From the NCBI RefSeq assembly GCF_018070075.1, contig NZ_JAGPXE010000006.1, positions 1 through 64,000 of the forward strand: a stretch of 64,000 nt of DNA, given 5' to 3'. The position numbers and the translations under genes are program-made. A model generated the notes under the pieces. That model saw only the letters and a program-made list of their open reading frames with translations. It did no database searches and was not told the DNA's origin. The stretch comes from Saccharopolyspora endophytica (GTDB lineage: Bacteria; Actinomycetota; Actinomycetes; Mycobacteriales; Pseudonocardiaceae). Below are positions 7,709 to 16,247 of the stretch, piece by piece (the first letter of the stretch is position 1; the number at the start of each line of letters is the position of its first letter).

Positions 7709-9057
7709 CGCTGCACCTGGACGACCTGCGGGTTCGCCACCTCGGCGAGTGCCGCCACGACTCACCGCTGTCCGCGCTGCTCGCGGCCAAGCGGACCTCC
7801 CCGCACTACGTGGCCGAGGGCGACCGGGTCCTGCTGGAGGACACCGTGTCCATGCTCGCCGAGCACGGCCTCCCGCCCGAGGACCTGCCGAGCTTCGAGG
7901 CCGCCGGTCCCCGCCGCAGGATCTACTTCGACCCGGCGCTGGTCACCGCGGGCATCGTCACCTGCGGCGGGCTGTGCCCCGGGCTCAACGACGTCATCCG
8001 CGGTCTGGTGCAGGAGCTGACCGTGCAGTACGACGTCAAGCGCGTCGTGGGCTTCCGCAACGGACTTCGCGGCCTGACCGCCCGGCACCGCGACGACACG
8101 ATCGAGCTGACCCCGGACCGCGTGCGCGACATCCACAACGCGGGCGGCACCATCCTGGGCAGCTCGCGGGGTGCGCAGGACGCGGAGGAGATGGTCGACA
8201 GCCTCCTGCTGCGCGGCATCAACGTCCTGTTCGTCATCGGCGGGGACGGGGGCATGAACGCCGCGACGAACCTGGCCGCGGCGATCCGGGCGCGCGGTCT
8301 GGACATCGCCGTCATCGGCGTGCCCAAGACGATCGACAACGACCTGCCCTACACCGACCAGTCCTTCGGCTTCCAGAGCGCTTTCGCGCAGGCGGCCAAC
8401 TTCATCTCCTCGGTCTCCATCGAGGCCGCGGCCAGCCCGGACGGGATCGGCATCGTGAAGCTGATGGGCCGGCATTCCGGGTTCATCGCCTGCTACGCCT
8501 CGCTGGCCCGCAACGCGGCGGACATCGTCCTCATCCCGGAGGTCCCCTTCGCCCTGGAGGGAGAGGACGGGCTGCTGGCCCGGGTCGAGCGGCACGTCCG
8601 GTCGAAGGGCTTCGTGGTCATCGTCGTCGCCGAGGGAGCGGGGCAGGACCTGCTCGCCGAGCGCGGCCTGCTGGAGGGCGCCACCGACGCCTCCGGCAAC
8701 GCCAAGCTCGGCGACATCGGCGCGCTGCTCCGGGAGACCATCACCGCGCACCTGACGGCGGCCGGGCTGGTGCCGACGGTGCGCTACATCGATCCGAGCT
8801 ACGCCATCCGCAGCGTGACCGCCAACGCCTACGACAGCGTCTACTGCCTGCGCCTGGCCCACGCCGCGGTGCACGCGGCCATGGCCGGTCGCACGGAGAC
8901 CGCGGTGGTGCGCTGGCGGCGGCGGTTCGTGCACGTGCCGATGCCGCTGATCATCAGCCACCGCAACCAGGTCGATCCGGACGGCGACCTGTGGATGTCG
9001 GTGCTCGAAGCGACCGGTCAGCTCGGCCAGCAGCGGCCGCTGCTCGTCGAGAGGTGA
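7705..9057 (+). CDS. pfk: 6-phosphofructokinase, plant/group III-like
   Basis: 450 residues, longer than the ~320-residue E. coli-type enzyme. It phosphorylates fructose 6-phosphate. An N-terminal extension of ~75 residues precedes TAGIVTCGGLCPGLNDVIRG, then GGDGG (179-183) and PKTIDND (207-213), and KLMGRHSGFIA. Gly after GGD is the ATP-type residue, whereas Lys in PKTIDND is found in pyrophosphate-type and long ATP-type enzymes, so the phosphoryl donor is not certain; ATP is favoured. It provides fructose bisphosphate for the aldolase encoded at 16.6 kb. Coupled to glpX by an ATGA overlap. Confidence 0.9.
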   Translation: MTLHLDDLRVRHLGECRHDSPLSALLAAKRTSPHYVAEGDRVLLEDTVSMLAEHGLPPEDLPSFEAAGPRRRIYFDPALVTAGIVTCGGLCPGLNDVIRGLVQELTVQYDVKRVVGFRNGLRGLTARHRDDTIELTPDRVRDIHNAGGTILGSSRGAQDAEEMVDSLLLRGINVLFVIGGDGGMNAATNLAAAIRARGLDIAVIGVPKTIDNDLPYTDQSFGFQSAFAQAANFISSVSIEAAASPDGIGIVKLMGRHSGFIACYASLARNAADIVLIPEVPFALEGEDGLLARVERHVRSKGFVVIVVAEGAGQDLLAERGLLEGATDASGNAKLGDIGALLRETITAHLTAAGLVPTVRYIDPSYAIRSVTANAYDSVYCLRLAHAAVHAAMAGRTETAVVRWRRRFVHVPMPLIISHRNQVDPDGDLWMSVLEATGQLGQQRPLLVER

Positions 9058-9330
9058 CCCGGACCACCGCTGGTTGTCGCCGGGCTGCCGCTCGTGCGCC
9101 GTTCGCCAGCGGTCGTCGCGTTCTGCTTGCCCCGCGAATCTCGCACGACGTAGCTTTCGGCCCGAGGTCACCAAGGCCGGAGCGCGAGACCCTCACACGC
9201 CCGTTCGCCTCGGGATTCGTGACGTGCTCCCCACGAGCCGGCGGTCCGCGCGACGCGGTTCGTCCCGGTGCGCGGGTTCCCACGTCCGCACGCGTTCCGG
9301 GTTGGTGAGAAGACCAAAGGCGGTCCCCAG

Positions 9331-10731
9331 ATGGTAGACATGCACCGGCTCGACCTCCCGGCCCGAAAACCGCGCAAGGCCACGGTGTACGAGGCGTGGG
9401 AGCGCTTCGTGCGGGGCGAGGACGACGTCCACGGCGTGCGGCCGGAGGTGGCGCTGTCCTGGCACCGCTGCCGCGACCAGTACGGCGTCGACCCCTCGCT
9501 GACCGAGGCACCGGTCGCCACGGCCGACGTCGACCACGCGCTGGAGCACGACGTCGTGTTCGCCGAACTGGGTTTCCGCGCGGCTTCGGTCGTGGACGAG
9601 GTGAGCAACATCGGTGGCGTCGTGACGGTCGCCGACGCCTCCGGCCGGGTCCTGGCCGAATGGGGCGACAAGGCCACGCGCTCCTTCGCCGCCAAGGCCA
9701 ACCTGGCGCCCTGGTACTGCTGGTCGGAGTGCGCGACCGGCACCAACGGCATGGGAACCGCGCTGGAGACGACCTCTCCCGTGGTGATCAGGGGTGCCGA
9801 GCACTGGTGCCAGGCGTTCCACGACTGGACCTGCGCGGGCGTGGCGGTGCGGGACGTGGTGACCAAGGAACCGGTCGCGGTCCTCAACATCTCGTGCTGG
9901 CGCAGCGAGCTCCCGAAGGCCGCGGGTGCGTGGTTGAGCAACGCCGCCAGCAGGACGCAGTTCATGCTCCGGCGCCGCGCCCGCGATGCCGGTGCGGAGC
10001 TGGTCGCGGCCTACAACCACGCGCGTTCTCGGTCGGGCGGGTCGGTGGCCGCGCTGGATCCCGCGGGCCGCGTGGTGATCGCCGACGACAAGGCGAGCGT
10101 GCTGCTCGGCGTGCCGAGCGCGACGCCCGCACCCGACCCGGCGGTGCGGTGGAACCCGAGGCTGCCGGAGCTGATCAAAGCCGCCCGGTACGCCGCCAAG
10201 CAGGCGTCGCACAACCCCTCCTGGGTCGGGTCCACGCAGGTCTTCACGCACCTGGCCGACGATCCGACGCCGATCACCTTCCGGCCGGTGTTCCTGTCCG
10301 GGCACCTGGTCGGCAACCTCGTGTCGTTCGGGCTCTCCGAGGGCGAGCAGCTGCCGCGCGCGGACGGCGGGGGAGGTTCCCGCGGGCCGGGCCCCGCGCC
10401 GCGGATCGTCGCGACCCGGGAGAACCGGATGGTCCTGCTGCGCCCGCCCGAGGTCTCCTTCGCGGAGTCGGAGGGCAACGACGTCTGGCTGTCGACCGAC
10501 CAGGGGCGCCTGCGCGCGGCGACGCCCGCGCTGGACAAGCTCGAACGAGAGCTCGGCGGCAGCGGATTCCTCCGCGTGCACCGGCAGTACGTGGTCAACC
10601 TCGACCGCGTCCGGGAGGTCGAGCGCGGTTTCAAGGGTGAACTGGCGCTCGTGATGGACGGCCAGGCGGACGCGATGGTGCCGGTGTCGCGGCGCAACGC
10701 CCCTGCCGTGCGGCGTGAACTGGGCATCTGA
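9331..10731 (+). CDS. GAF-type sensor fused to LytTR DNA-binding domain
   Basis: 466 residues. The N-terminal ~330 residues resemble the sensor half of AcoR-type regulators: an opening [19 protein letters not shown], and a GAF-like domain with the [18 protein letters not shown] segment. The C-terminal ~100 residues form a LytTR domain ([20 protein letters not shown], then [19 protein letters not shown] and VPVSRRNA). There is no AAA+ module or receiver domain, so an AcoR-like sensor is joined to a different output. ATG 9331 is chosen over GTG 9268 because AAAGGCGG lies 7 bases upstream. A good candidate activator of the 21-bp repeat promoters. It is 23 bp upstream of katG, probably in the same transcript. 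Confidence 0.85.
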   Translation: MVDMHRLDLPARKPRKATVYEAWERFVRGEDDVHGVRPEVALSWHRCRDQYGVDPSLTEAPVATADVDHALEHDVVFAELGFRAASVVDEVSNIGGVVTVADASGRVLAEWGDKATRSFAAKANLAPWYCWSECATGTNGMGTALETTSPVVIRGAEHWCQAFHDWTCAGVAVRDVVTKEPVAVLNISCWRSELPKAAGAWLSNAASRTQFMLRRRARDAGAELVAAYNHARSRSGGSVAALDPAGRVVIADDKASVLLGVPSATPAPDPAVRWNPRLPELIKAARYAAKQASHNPSWVGSTQVFTHLADDPTPITFRPVFLSGHLVGNLVSFGLSEGEQLPRADGGGGSRGPGPAPRIVATRENRMVLLRPPEVSFAESEGNDVWLSTDQGRLRAATPALDKLERELGGSGFLRVHRQYVVNLDRVREVERGFKGELALVMDGQADAMVPVSRRNAPAVRRELGI

Positions 10732-10754
10732 GGTCACCGGAAGGGAGGTGCGCG

Positions 10755-12974
10755 ATGCCGGAGAACCCGGATGCGGTGGCGGTCACGCGCAACTACGACC
10801 AGAGCGTGCGGCGGCGCGTTGAGCGGGCCCGGAACCACCCGGCGGCGGGTGGGGACAACCGCGACTGGTGGCCGGGTCGGCTGGACCTGGGGATCCTGGC
10901 CAAGCACCATCCTGCGGCGAACCCGCTGGGAGCCGGTTTCGACTACGCGGCGGAGTTCGCGAAGCTCGACCTGGACGCGGTGGCCCGCGACGTCGACGAG
11001 GTCCTGACGACCTCGCAGGACTGGTGGCCGGCCGATTTCGGCCACTACGGGCCGCTGGTGCTGCGCATGGCGTGGCACTGCGCGGGGACCTACCGCGTCG
11101 GCGACGGCCGAGGTGGGGCGAGCACGGGGATGCAGCGCTTCGCGCCGACCAACAGCTGGCCGGACAACCGCAACCTGGACAAGGCGCGGCGGTTGTTGTG
11201 GCCGGTCAAGCAGAAGTACGGCCGCAGCATCTCCTGGGCCGATCTCATGGTCTTCGCGGGCAACCGCGCTCTGGAGTCCATGGGCTTCACGACGCTGGGA
11301 TTCGCGGGTGGCCGCGAGGACGTGTGGGAATCCGAGGCCGACGTCTACTGGGGACCGGAGCGCGCCTGGCTGGCAGACGAGCGCCACACCGGTGTCCGGG
11401 ATCTTCAGGAGCCCCTCGCAGCGGACGAGATGGGCCTGATCTACGTCGACCCGCAGGGACCCTCGACGCTGCCCGATCCGATCGCGGCCGGCCGTGCGAT
11501 CCGGGAGTCGTTCCGGCGGATGGGGATGAACGACGAGGAGACCGTCGCGCTCATCGTCGGCGGGCACACCTTCGGCAAGACCCACGGTGCCGCCGATCTG
11601 GACCACCTCGCAGCCGAACCCGAGGGCGCGGGCCTGGAGGAACAAGGTCTGGGCTGGCGCAACAGCTACGGAACCGGCAAGGGCCCGGACGCGATCTCGA
11701 CGGGGCTGGAGGGGATCTGGACGCCCACCCCGACCCGCTGGGACAACTCGTTCCTGGAAACCCTCTTCGCCTACGAGTGGGACGTGGTGCTCAGCCCGGC
11801 CGGGCTCTGGCAATGGGTGCCCAGCGAGGGCCAGGGGCACGGCACGGCCCCGGACCCGCACGACCCGTTGAAGCGGCACACGCCGACGATGCTCACCACC
11901 GACCTCGCGCTGCAGGAGGACCCCGGCTACGCACCGATCGCCCGCCGGTTCCTCGCCCGCCCCGACGACCTCGCCGACACCTTCGCGCGAGCGTGGTTCA
12001 AGCTCACCCACATCGACATGGGCCCCCGGCACAACTACCTGGGGCCGCTGGTCCCGGCGGAACGGATGATCTGGCAGGACCCGCTGCCCGAGGTCGATCA
12101 CGACCTCATCGACGACACCGACATCACCGACCTCAAGAACCGCATCGCGGCCACCGGAATCCCGATCCCGCAGCTGGTGTTCACCGCGTGGGCCTCCGCG
12201 TCCACCTACCGCGCCGGCGACGAGCGCGGCGGCGCCGACGGAGCCCGCATCCGCCTCGAACCCCAACGCCGCTGGGACGCCAACGACCCCGGCACCACCG
12301 GGCCGGTGCTGGCCGCGCTGGAGGGAATCCAGCAGGAGTTCAACGCCGAACACGCTGGGCTCACGCGGGTTTCGCTGGCCGACCTCATCGTCCTCGCCGG
12401 CTGCGCGGCGATCGAACGCGCGGCCAACGGCGTCCAGGTGCCCTTCACCCCAGGGCGTACCGACGCCGCCCAGGAGTGGACCGACGTCGAGTCCTTCGCC
12501 GCGCTCGAACCCACCGCGGACGGATTCCGCAACTACGTCAGCGAGAAACCGCAGCTCCCGGCCGAACACCTGCTGATCGACCGCGCGAACCAGCTGCGGT
12601 TGAGCGCCCCCGAGATGACCGCCCTCATCGGTGGCCTTCGCGCGCTCGGCGCCACCCACCGCGGAACGCCGCTGGGAGTGCTCACGACCCGACCGGGCGA
12701 GCTGACCAACGACTTCTTCACCCATCTGCTCGACATGACCGTCGAGTGGGCACCGAGGTCGGTCACGCGCGGGATCGCCACCACCTTCGCAGGGCGTGAC
12801 CGCGCCACCGGAGAACTCCGGTGGACGGCGAGCCGGGTCGACCTCGTCTTCGGTTCGCACTCCGAATTGCGCGCTCTCGCGGAGTTCTACGCAGCCGAGC
12901 CGGAGCAGTTCTCGCGCGATTTCGCGTCGGCCTGGGACAAGGTCATGAACCTCGGCCGACCGGAAATGCGCTGA
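10755..12974 (+). CDS. katG: Catalase-peroxidase
   Basis: 739 residues, full-length bifunctional haem catalase-peroxidase removing H2O2. Distal site [12 protein letters not shown] with Arg104, Trp107 and His108; proximal haem ligand in [12 protein letters not shown]; both the N-terminal active and C-terminal inactive peroxidase repeats are present (the second begins near [11 protein letters not shown]). AGGGAGGTG precedes the ATG. It is co-directional and only 23 bp from the GAF-LytTR regulator rather than a Fur or OxyR gene, which is unusual for katG and suggests control linked to C1 growth (inferred). Confidence 0.96.
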   Translation: MPENPDAVAVTRNYDQSVRRRVERARNHPAAGGDNRDWWPGRLDLGILAKHHPAANPLGAGFDYAAEFAKLDLDAVARDVDEVLTTSQDWWPADFGHYGPLVLRMAWHCAGTYRVGDGRGGASTGMQRFAPTNSWPDNRNLDKARRLLWPVKQKYGRSISWADLMVFAGNRALESMGFTTLGFAGGREDVWESEADVYWGPERAWLADERHTGVRDLQEPLAADEMGLIYVDPQGPSTLPDPIAAGRAIRESFRRMGMNDEETVALIVGGHTFGKTHGAADLDHLAAEPEGAGLEEQGLGWRNSYGTGKGPDAISTGLEGIWTPTPTRWDNSFLETLFAYEWDVVLSPAGLWQWVPSEGQGHGTAPDPHDPLKRHTPTMLTTDLALQEDPGYAPIARRFLARPDDLADTFARAWFKLTHIDMGPRHNYLGPLVPAERMIWQDPLPEVDHDLIDDTDITDLKNRIAATGIPIPQLVFTAWASASTYRAGDERGGADGARIRLEPQRRWDANDPGTTGPVLAALEGIQQEFNAEHAGLTRVSLADLIVLAGCAAIERAANGVQVPFTPGRTDAAQEWTDVESFAALEPTADGFRNYVSEKPQLPAEHLLIDRANQLRLSAPEMTALIGGLRALGATHRGTPLGVLTTRPGELTNDFFTHLLDMTVEWAPRSVTRGIATTFAGRDRATGELRWTASRVDLVFGSHSELRALAEFYAAEPEQFSRDFASAWDKVMNLGRPEMR

Positions 12975-13452
12975 CGCCGCTCGCATTCGGGGGAAATCTT
13001 CGAGGAACGCATCATCAGTGCGCCCGAAGGTGGCTTCTTCGGCGGTGAATCGATTCCCCGATGCGGATTTCCCCGATGGCGGAACAGGGCTCGTCGGACT
13101 GGTCATCGACAGCCCTCCGGGGACGAACTCCGTTGGGCGGTAGTTGATTCCGTGCGAGCGGTGCACGCTCACCGGTTAGCGGTCAACTCTTCCGGAGCCG
13201 GTGCGGGAACCGTAAAATTGATGAGTATCACAGGGTGAATCGAACAGCAGTCGGACCTGGCGATCACATTCGGAACCGCCGTTGACCGGGCCGGCGAACA
13301 CCTGTGGCGGGGAACGCTGCGTCAGCCGAGATGCGCTGGTGACGGCTGATTTTCGTCCCGCGCCGTTGCGACGACCGTGTCCGCGTTCCGCGAGCACGTC
13401 GACGTGGCGTGAGTGATCCGGAATCGGGATTCGAACGAGGAGGTGAGGTCCA
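12975..13452 (+). promoter_or_regulatory. Non-coding region before the cupredoxin/PQQ operon
   Basis: 478 bp without a credible gene. GTTGACCGGG at 13281-13290 repeats the -35 block of the hps, phi and fba promoters, followed by a leader of about 130 nt. The 21-bp repeats found at those promoters are not visible here and no good -10 stands out. GAGGAGGTGAGG ends 5 bases before the ATG at 13453. Confidence 0.5.
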
Positions 13453-13914
13453 ATGACGTCAACCCAAGAACGTGAAGACCTTCTGAGTGAACTCGGCTTG
13501 GACGCGCAGAACAGCGCAGCGATCGGTCGCGTGCTGGGCACCGGCAACATCCTGCGGGCCACCGAGCGGGCCGACGGCACGATGGAGGCGACCATCCGGA
13601 TCAGGGAGGACGAGATCTGCTGGGACCCGGCGATTCTCGTGCTGCCGCACGGTGGTGACGTCGAGCTGACGATCATCAACGACGACAAGAACACGCACGC
13701 CTGCCTGCTCCCGAGCAACGGCGACAAGAAGTTCATCTGGCTGCTCAACCACTCGAAGGGCCGGGCGAAGCTCAACCTGGACGGTCCCGGTTACTACTGG
13801 TACAGCTCCCCGGGCGGCAACGACGAGGGCCGCGGTCTGACCGCCGCCATCGTGGTGCTCGGCGAGGTACCGCCGGAAGCCCGCCTCGACCGCCCCGACC
13901 AGCCGCGCCGGTAG
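13453..13914 (+). CDS. Cupredoxin-fold PQQ-dehydrogenase partner lacking copper ligands
   Basis: 153 residues with a cupredoxin-like pattern: beta segment VELTIINDDKNTHACLLPSN (His82) and the terminal loop GPGYYWYSSPGGNDEGRGL (111-129). In copper cupredoxins that loop carries Cys, His and Met; here the equivalent places hold Ser, Asn and Leu, so no type I copper site is expected. There is no signal peptide. It resembles the mycobacterial MSMEG_3727-type proteins that accompany PQQ dehydrogenases (from memory). The 14-bp gap to the dehydrogenase implies one operon; a chaperone, subunit or electron-transfer role is possible. Confidence 0.75.
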   Translation: MTSTQEREDLLSELGLDAQNSAAIGRVLGTGNILRATERADGTMEATIRIREDEICWDPAILVLPHGGDVELTIINDDKNTHACLLPSNGDKKFIWLLNHSKGRAKLNLDGPGYYWYSSPGGNDEGRGLTAAIVVLGEVPPEARLDRPDQPRR

Positions 13915-13928
13915 AGAGGATCGAACTG

Positions 13929-15614
13929 ATGACAGTCGAATACGTTGACGCCGGTGACGCGATCGACCACGGAGCGCTGAGCGCCGTTTCCGGCGCCGCT
14001 CCCGCCGTCACCGACAACATCGACTACGAGCGCATCCTCAACGCGCGCTCGGAATCGCACAACTGGATCACCTACTACGGCGACTACGACGGCAAGCGGT
14101 ACAGCCTGCTGGACCAGGTCAACACCGAGAACGTCAAGCGACTCGGTCCGGCCTGGATCTTCCAGGCGGGGGCCTCCGGGCAGATCGCCGGCGCCTCGAC
14201 CTACGCCTTCGAGACCTGTCCGCTGGTCGTCGACGGCGTCATGTACGTGACCGGCTGGGACGGCTGGTTCTGGGCCCTGGACGCCAAGACCGGTGAGCAG
14301 CTGTGGCGCTACAAGCACGCGGTTCCCTTCGACGTCTCGCTGTGCTGCGGCAACGTCAACCGCGGTTCCGCGGTGGCCAACGGCAAGGTCTACTTCGTGA
14401 CCCCCAACGCCCACCTGCTCGCGCTGGACGCGACCAACGGTGAGAAGGTCTGGGAGAAGACCATCGGTGACGTCCGCGCGGGCGAGAGCGCCTCGCTGGC
14501 CCCGCTGGTCATCAAGGACACGATCATCACCGGCAGCGCCGGCGGCGAGTTCGGCGTGCGCGGGCACATCGACTGCTGGGACCTGGAGACCGGTGAGCAG
14601 CGCTGGCGCTGCTACACCGTGCCCAAGCCCGGTGAGCCGGGTTCGGAGACCTGGCCGGCCGACGGCGAGGCGTGGGCGCGCGGCGGTGCCAACCACTGGG
14701 TCACCGGCACCTACGACCCCGAGACGAACCTCTACTACGCGGGCACCGGCAACCCGGCGCCCGACTTCGACGGCGCGGTGCGCGAGGGCGACAACCTCTA
14801 CACCGACAGCGTCGTCGCCGTGGACGTCGACACCGGCCAGATCCGGTGGCACTACCAGTTCACCCCGCACGACCTGTGGGACTACGACTCCACCATGGAG
14901 ATGACCCTGTTCGAGCGGGACGGGAAGAAGCTCCTCGGGCACTTCGACAAGAACGGCTACTTCTTCGTGCTCGACCGCACCAACGGCGAGCTGCAGCACG
15001 TCACGCCGTTCGTCGACCGGATCGACTGGGGCACCATCACCCGCGACGGCAAGGTGACGCCCAGGAAGTACCCGGACAAGGAGGGCGAGCCCGTCCACTT
15101 CTACCCCGGCCCGGCCGGTGCCAAGGAGTGGACGCACGCCGCCTACAGCCCGCGCACCGACATGTTCTACGTGCCGGTCGCCGACGTGGGCGCGACCGCG
15201 ACCAGGCGTCGTCGCGAGTTCAAGGAAGGCATGCCGTACTGGGGTGCCGCCGTCCAGGTGGACATCGACAACATGGCCGGGTCGGTCAGCGCCTTCGACT
15301 CCCACGGGGAGGAGAAGTGGCGTTGGCGCAACCCGTACCCGATGGCCTCGTCGGTGCTCGCGACCGCTGGTGACGTCGTGTTCGCCGGCACGCCGACGGG
15401 CGAGTTCCTGGCCCTGGACGCCCGGACCGGTGAGGAGCTGTGGAAGTTCCAGTGCGGGAGCGGGCACCACGGCAGCCCCATGACCTACTCGGTCGACGGC
15501 AAGCAGTACGTCGCCGTTCCGGTCGGCTGGGGCGGCTGGCTGGAGGGCATCATCCCCGGCATGCTCGGCGCGGGCCACGGCAGCGCGCTGATCGTGTTCA
15601 CCCTGCCGGACTGA
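13929..15614 (+). CDS. PQQ-dependent alcohol (methanol/ethanol-type) dehydrogenase
   Basis: 561 residues, an eight-bladed quinoprotein beta-propeller with repeated W-docking motifs (ALDAKTGEQLWRYKH, ALDATNGEKVWEK). Active-site features are present: vicinal Cys139-Cys140, metal ligands Glu207 (AGGEFGVRG) and Asn275 (GTGNPAPD), catalytic Asp318, and Asp320 two residues later in LWDYDS. That extra Asp marks lanthanide-dependent XoxF/PedH enzymes, whereas calcium enzymes have Ala or Ser. There is no visible Sec or Tat signal, although such enzymes normally work outside the membrane. Likely oxidises methanol or another primary alcohol, feeding formaldehyde to Hps; substrate and location are inferred. 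Confidence 0.85.
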   Translation: MTVEYVDAGDAIDHGALSAVSGAAPAVTDNIDYERILNARSESHNWITYYGDYDGKRYSLLDQVNTENVKRLGPAWIFQAGASGQIAGASTYAFETCPLVVDGVMYVTGWDGWFWALDAKTGEQLWRYKHAVPFDVSLCCGNVNRGSAVANGKVYFVTPNAHLLALDATNGEKVWEKTIGDVRAGESASLAPLVIKDTIITGSAGGEFGVRGHIDCWDLETGEQRWRCYTVPKPGEPGSETWPADGEAWARGGANHWVTGTYDPETNLYYAGTGNPAPDFDGAVREGDNLYTDSVVAVDVDTGQIRWHYQFTPHDLWDYDSTMEMTLFERDGKKLLGHFDKNGYFFVLDRTNGELQHVTPFVDRIDWGTITRDGKVTPRKYPDKEGEPVHFYPGPAGAKEWTHAAYSPRTDMFYVPVADVGATATRRRREFKEGMPYWGAAVQVDIDNMAGSVSAFDSHGEEKWRWRNPYPMASSVLATAGDVVFAGTPTGEFLALDARTGEELWKFQCGSGHHGSPMTYSVDGKQYVAVPVGWGGWLEGIIPGMLGAGHGSALIVFTLPD

Positions 15615-15633
15615 CCGGCGGGCAGGTATGACG

Positions 15634-15658
15634 ACCGCACCGCGATCGGCGGTGCGGT
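15634..15658 (+). terminator. Hairpin 1 after the PQQ dehydrogenase
   Basis: ACCGCACCGC (15634-15643), loop GATCG, GCGGTGCGGT (15649-15658): a perfect 10-bp stem 20 bp after the stop codon. It has no T-run, as is common in high-GC actinomycetes. Confidence 0.6.
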
Positions 15659-15669
15659 GGGGTGAAGCA

Positions 15670-15726
15670 GGAGACCTCCGGCCGGGTGCGAGCGCACGAC
15701 GCCCGCAACGCCGACCGGAGGTCTCC
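15670..15726 (+). terminator. Hairpin 2 after the PQQ dehydrogenase
   Basis: GGAGACCTCCGG (15670-15681) pairs perfectly with CCGGAGGTCTCC (15715-15726). Together with hairpin 1 it forms a tandem terminator that insulates the PQQ operon from the LytTR gene. Confidence 0.6.
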
Positions 15727-15821
15727 TTCACCTCGCGCCTAATTCATCAGGTACGAGACGGGCCGGCGGACGGATCATGTGGACCGTCCGCCGAAACCCG
15801 TTGGTACATCGCGGGAACACC

Positions 15822-15852
15822 GTTGATCGGGCAGGTCCGGGCACCGCGTCCT
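15822..15852 (+). promoter_or_regulatory. Candidate promoter of the short LytTR gene
   Basis: GTTGATCGGG (15822-15831) differs by one base from the GTTGACCGGG element of the other C1 promoters. TTGATC, an 18-bp spacer and CGTCCT (15847-15852) give a possible promoter. A second CCGTTG lies 22 bp upstream (GTT at 15800 and 15822), compatible with an autoregulatory LytTR site. Its position downstream of the ATG at 15777 argues against that ATG as the start. Confidence 0.4.
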
Positions 15853-15905
15853 GGACGGGGTCGGACGAGCGGGTGGCTTCCGGAACACTGCAACGGGAGG
15901 ATGCG

Positions 15906-16247
15906 TTGGGTGAGACGCGACGTGTGGTCGGCATCAGAGGGGACCGGCAGGTCCTGTTCGACATCGCCGAGGTGATCGTGGCCGAATCCGTCGGGAGGGC
16001 CGTCTGGCTGAGAACCGATCTCGGGCGCTTCCGGTGCGCGACCGATGGCATCGACAACATCGACGACAAGTACGCGGCCTGCGGGTTCGTGCGGGTGCAC
16101 CGGAGCTACCTGGTGAACCTCAACCGCGTCCGCGAAGTGACGCGCAAGGACGGTGGCGAACTCGAACTCACCGTCGAGAACTACGGGTGGATCGTGCCGG
16201 TCTCGCGCCGGCGCGCGAAGTTCGTCACCGAAGCCCTCGGGCTCTAG
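15906..16247 (+). CDS. Stand-alone LytTR DNA-binding regulator
   Basis: 113 residues, almost entirely a LytTR domain: VLFDIAEVIVAESVGRAVWL, then CGFVRVHRSYLVNLNRVREV and IVPVSRRRAKFV. It lacks a receiver or sensor domain, so its activity must be set by abundance or a partner. Its C-terminus is closely similar to that of the GAF-LytTR protein at 9.3 kb. TTG 15906 is chosen because GGGAGG ends 5 bases upstream; the in-frame ATG at 15777 would add ~43 low-complexity residues and precede the likely promoter. It lies between the PQQ dehydrogenase and the aldolase, so it is a candidate regulator of the C1 promoters. Confidence 0.8.
   Translation: MGETRRVVGIRGDRQVLFDIAEVIVAESVGRAVWLRTDLGRFRCATDGIDNIDDKYAACGFVRVHRSYLVNLNRVREVTRKDGGELELTVENYGWIVPVSRRRAKFVTEALGL

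Noticed and set aside
9258..9300. Three GTTC-containing motifs at 18-bp steps before the GAF-LytTR gene
   Set aside because: The period is 18 rather than 21 bp, sequence similarity to the CCGTTCGTTCC repeats is weak, and no GTTGACC block follows.
10734..13172. 812-codon open frame antisense to katG
   Set aside because: It mirrors the codon bias of katG, has no recognisable domain and no ribosome-binding site; a high-GC shadow frame.
13224..13275. 21-bp repeats upstream of GTTGACCGGG at the cupredoxin promoter
   Set aside because: At the predicted offsets (15 and 36 bp upstream) the sequence does not match the repeat beyond chance, so only the -35 block is claimed.
15777..15905. N-terminal extension of the short LytTR protein from ATG 15777
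   Set aside because: The extra residues are low-complexity, the likely promoter (15822-15852) lies downstream of that ATG, and TTG 15906 has GGGAGG at good spacing.
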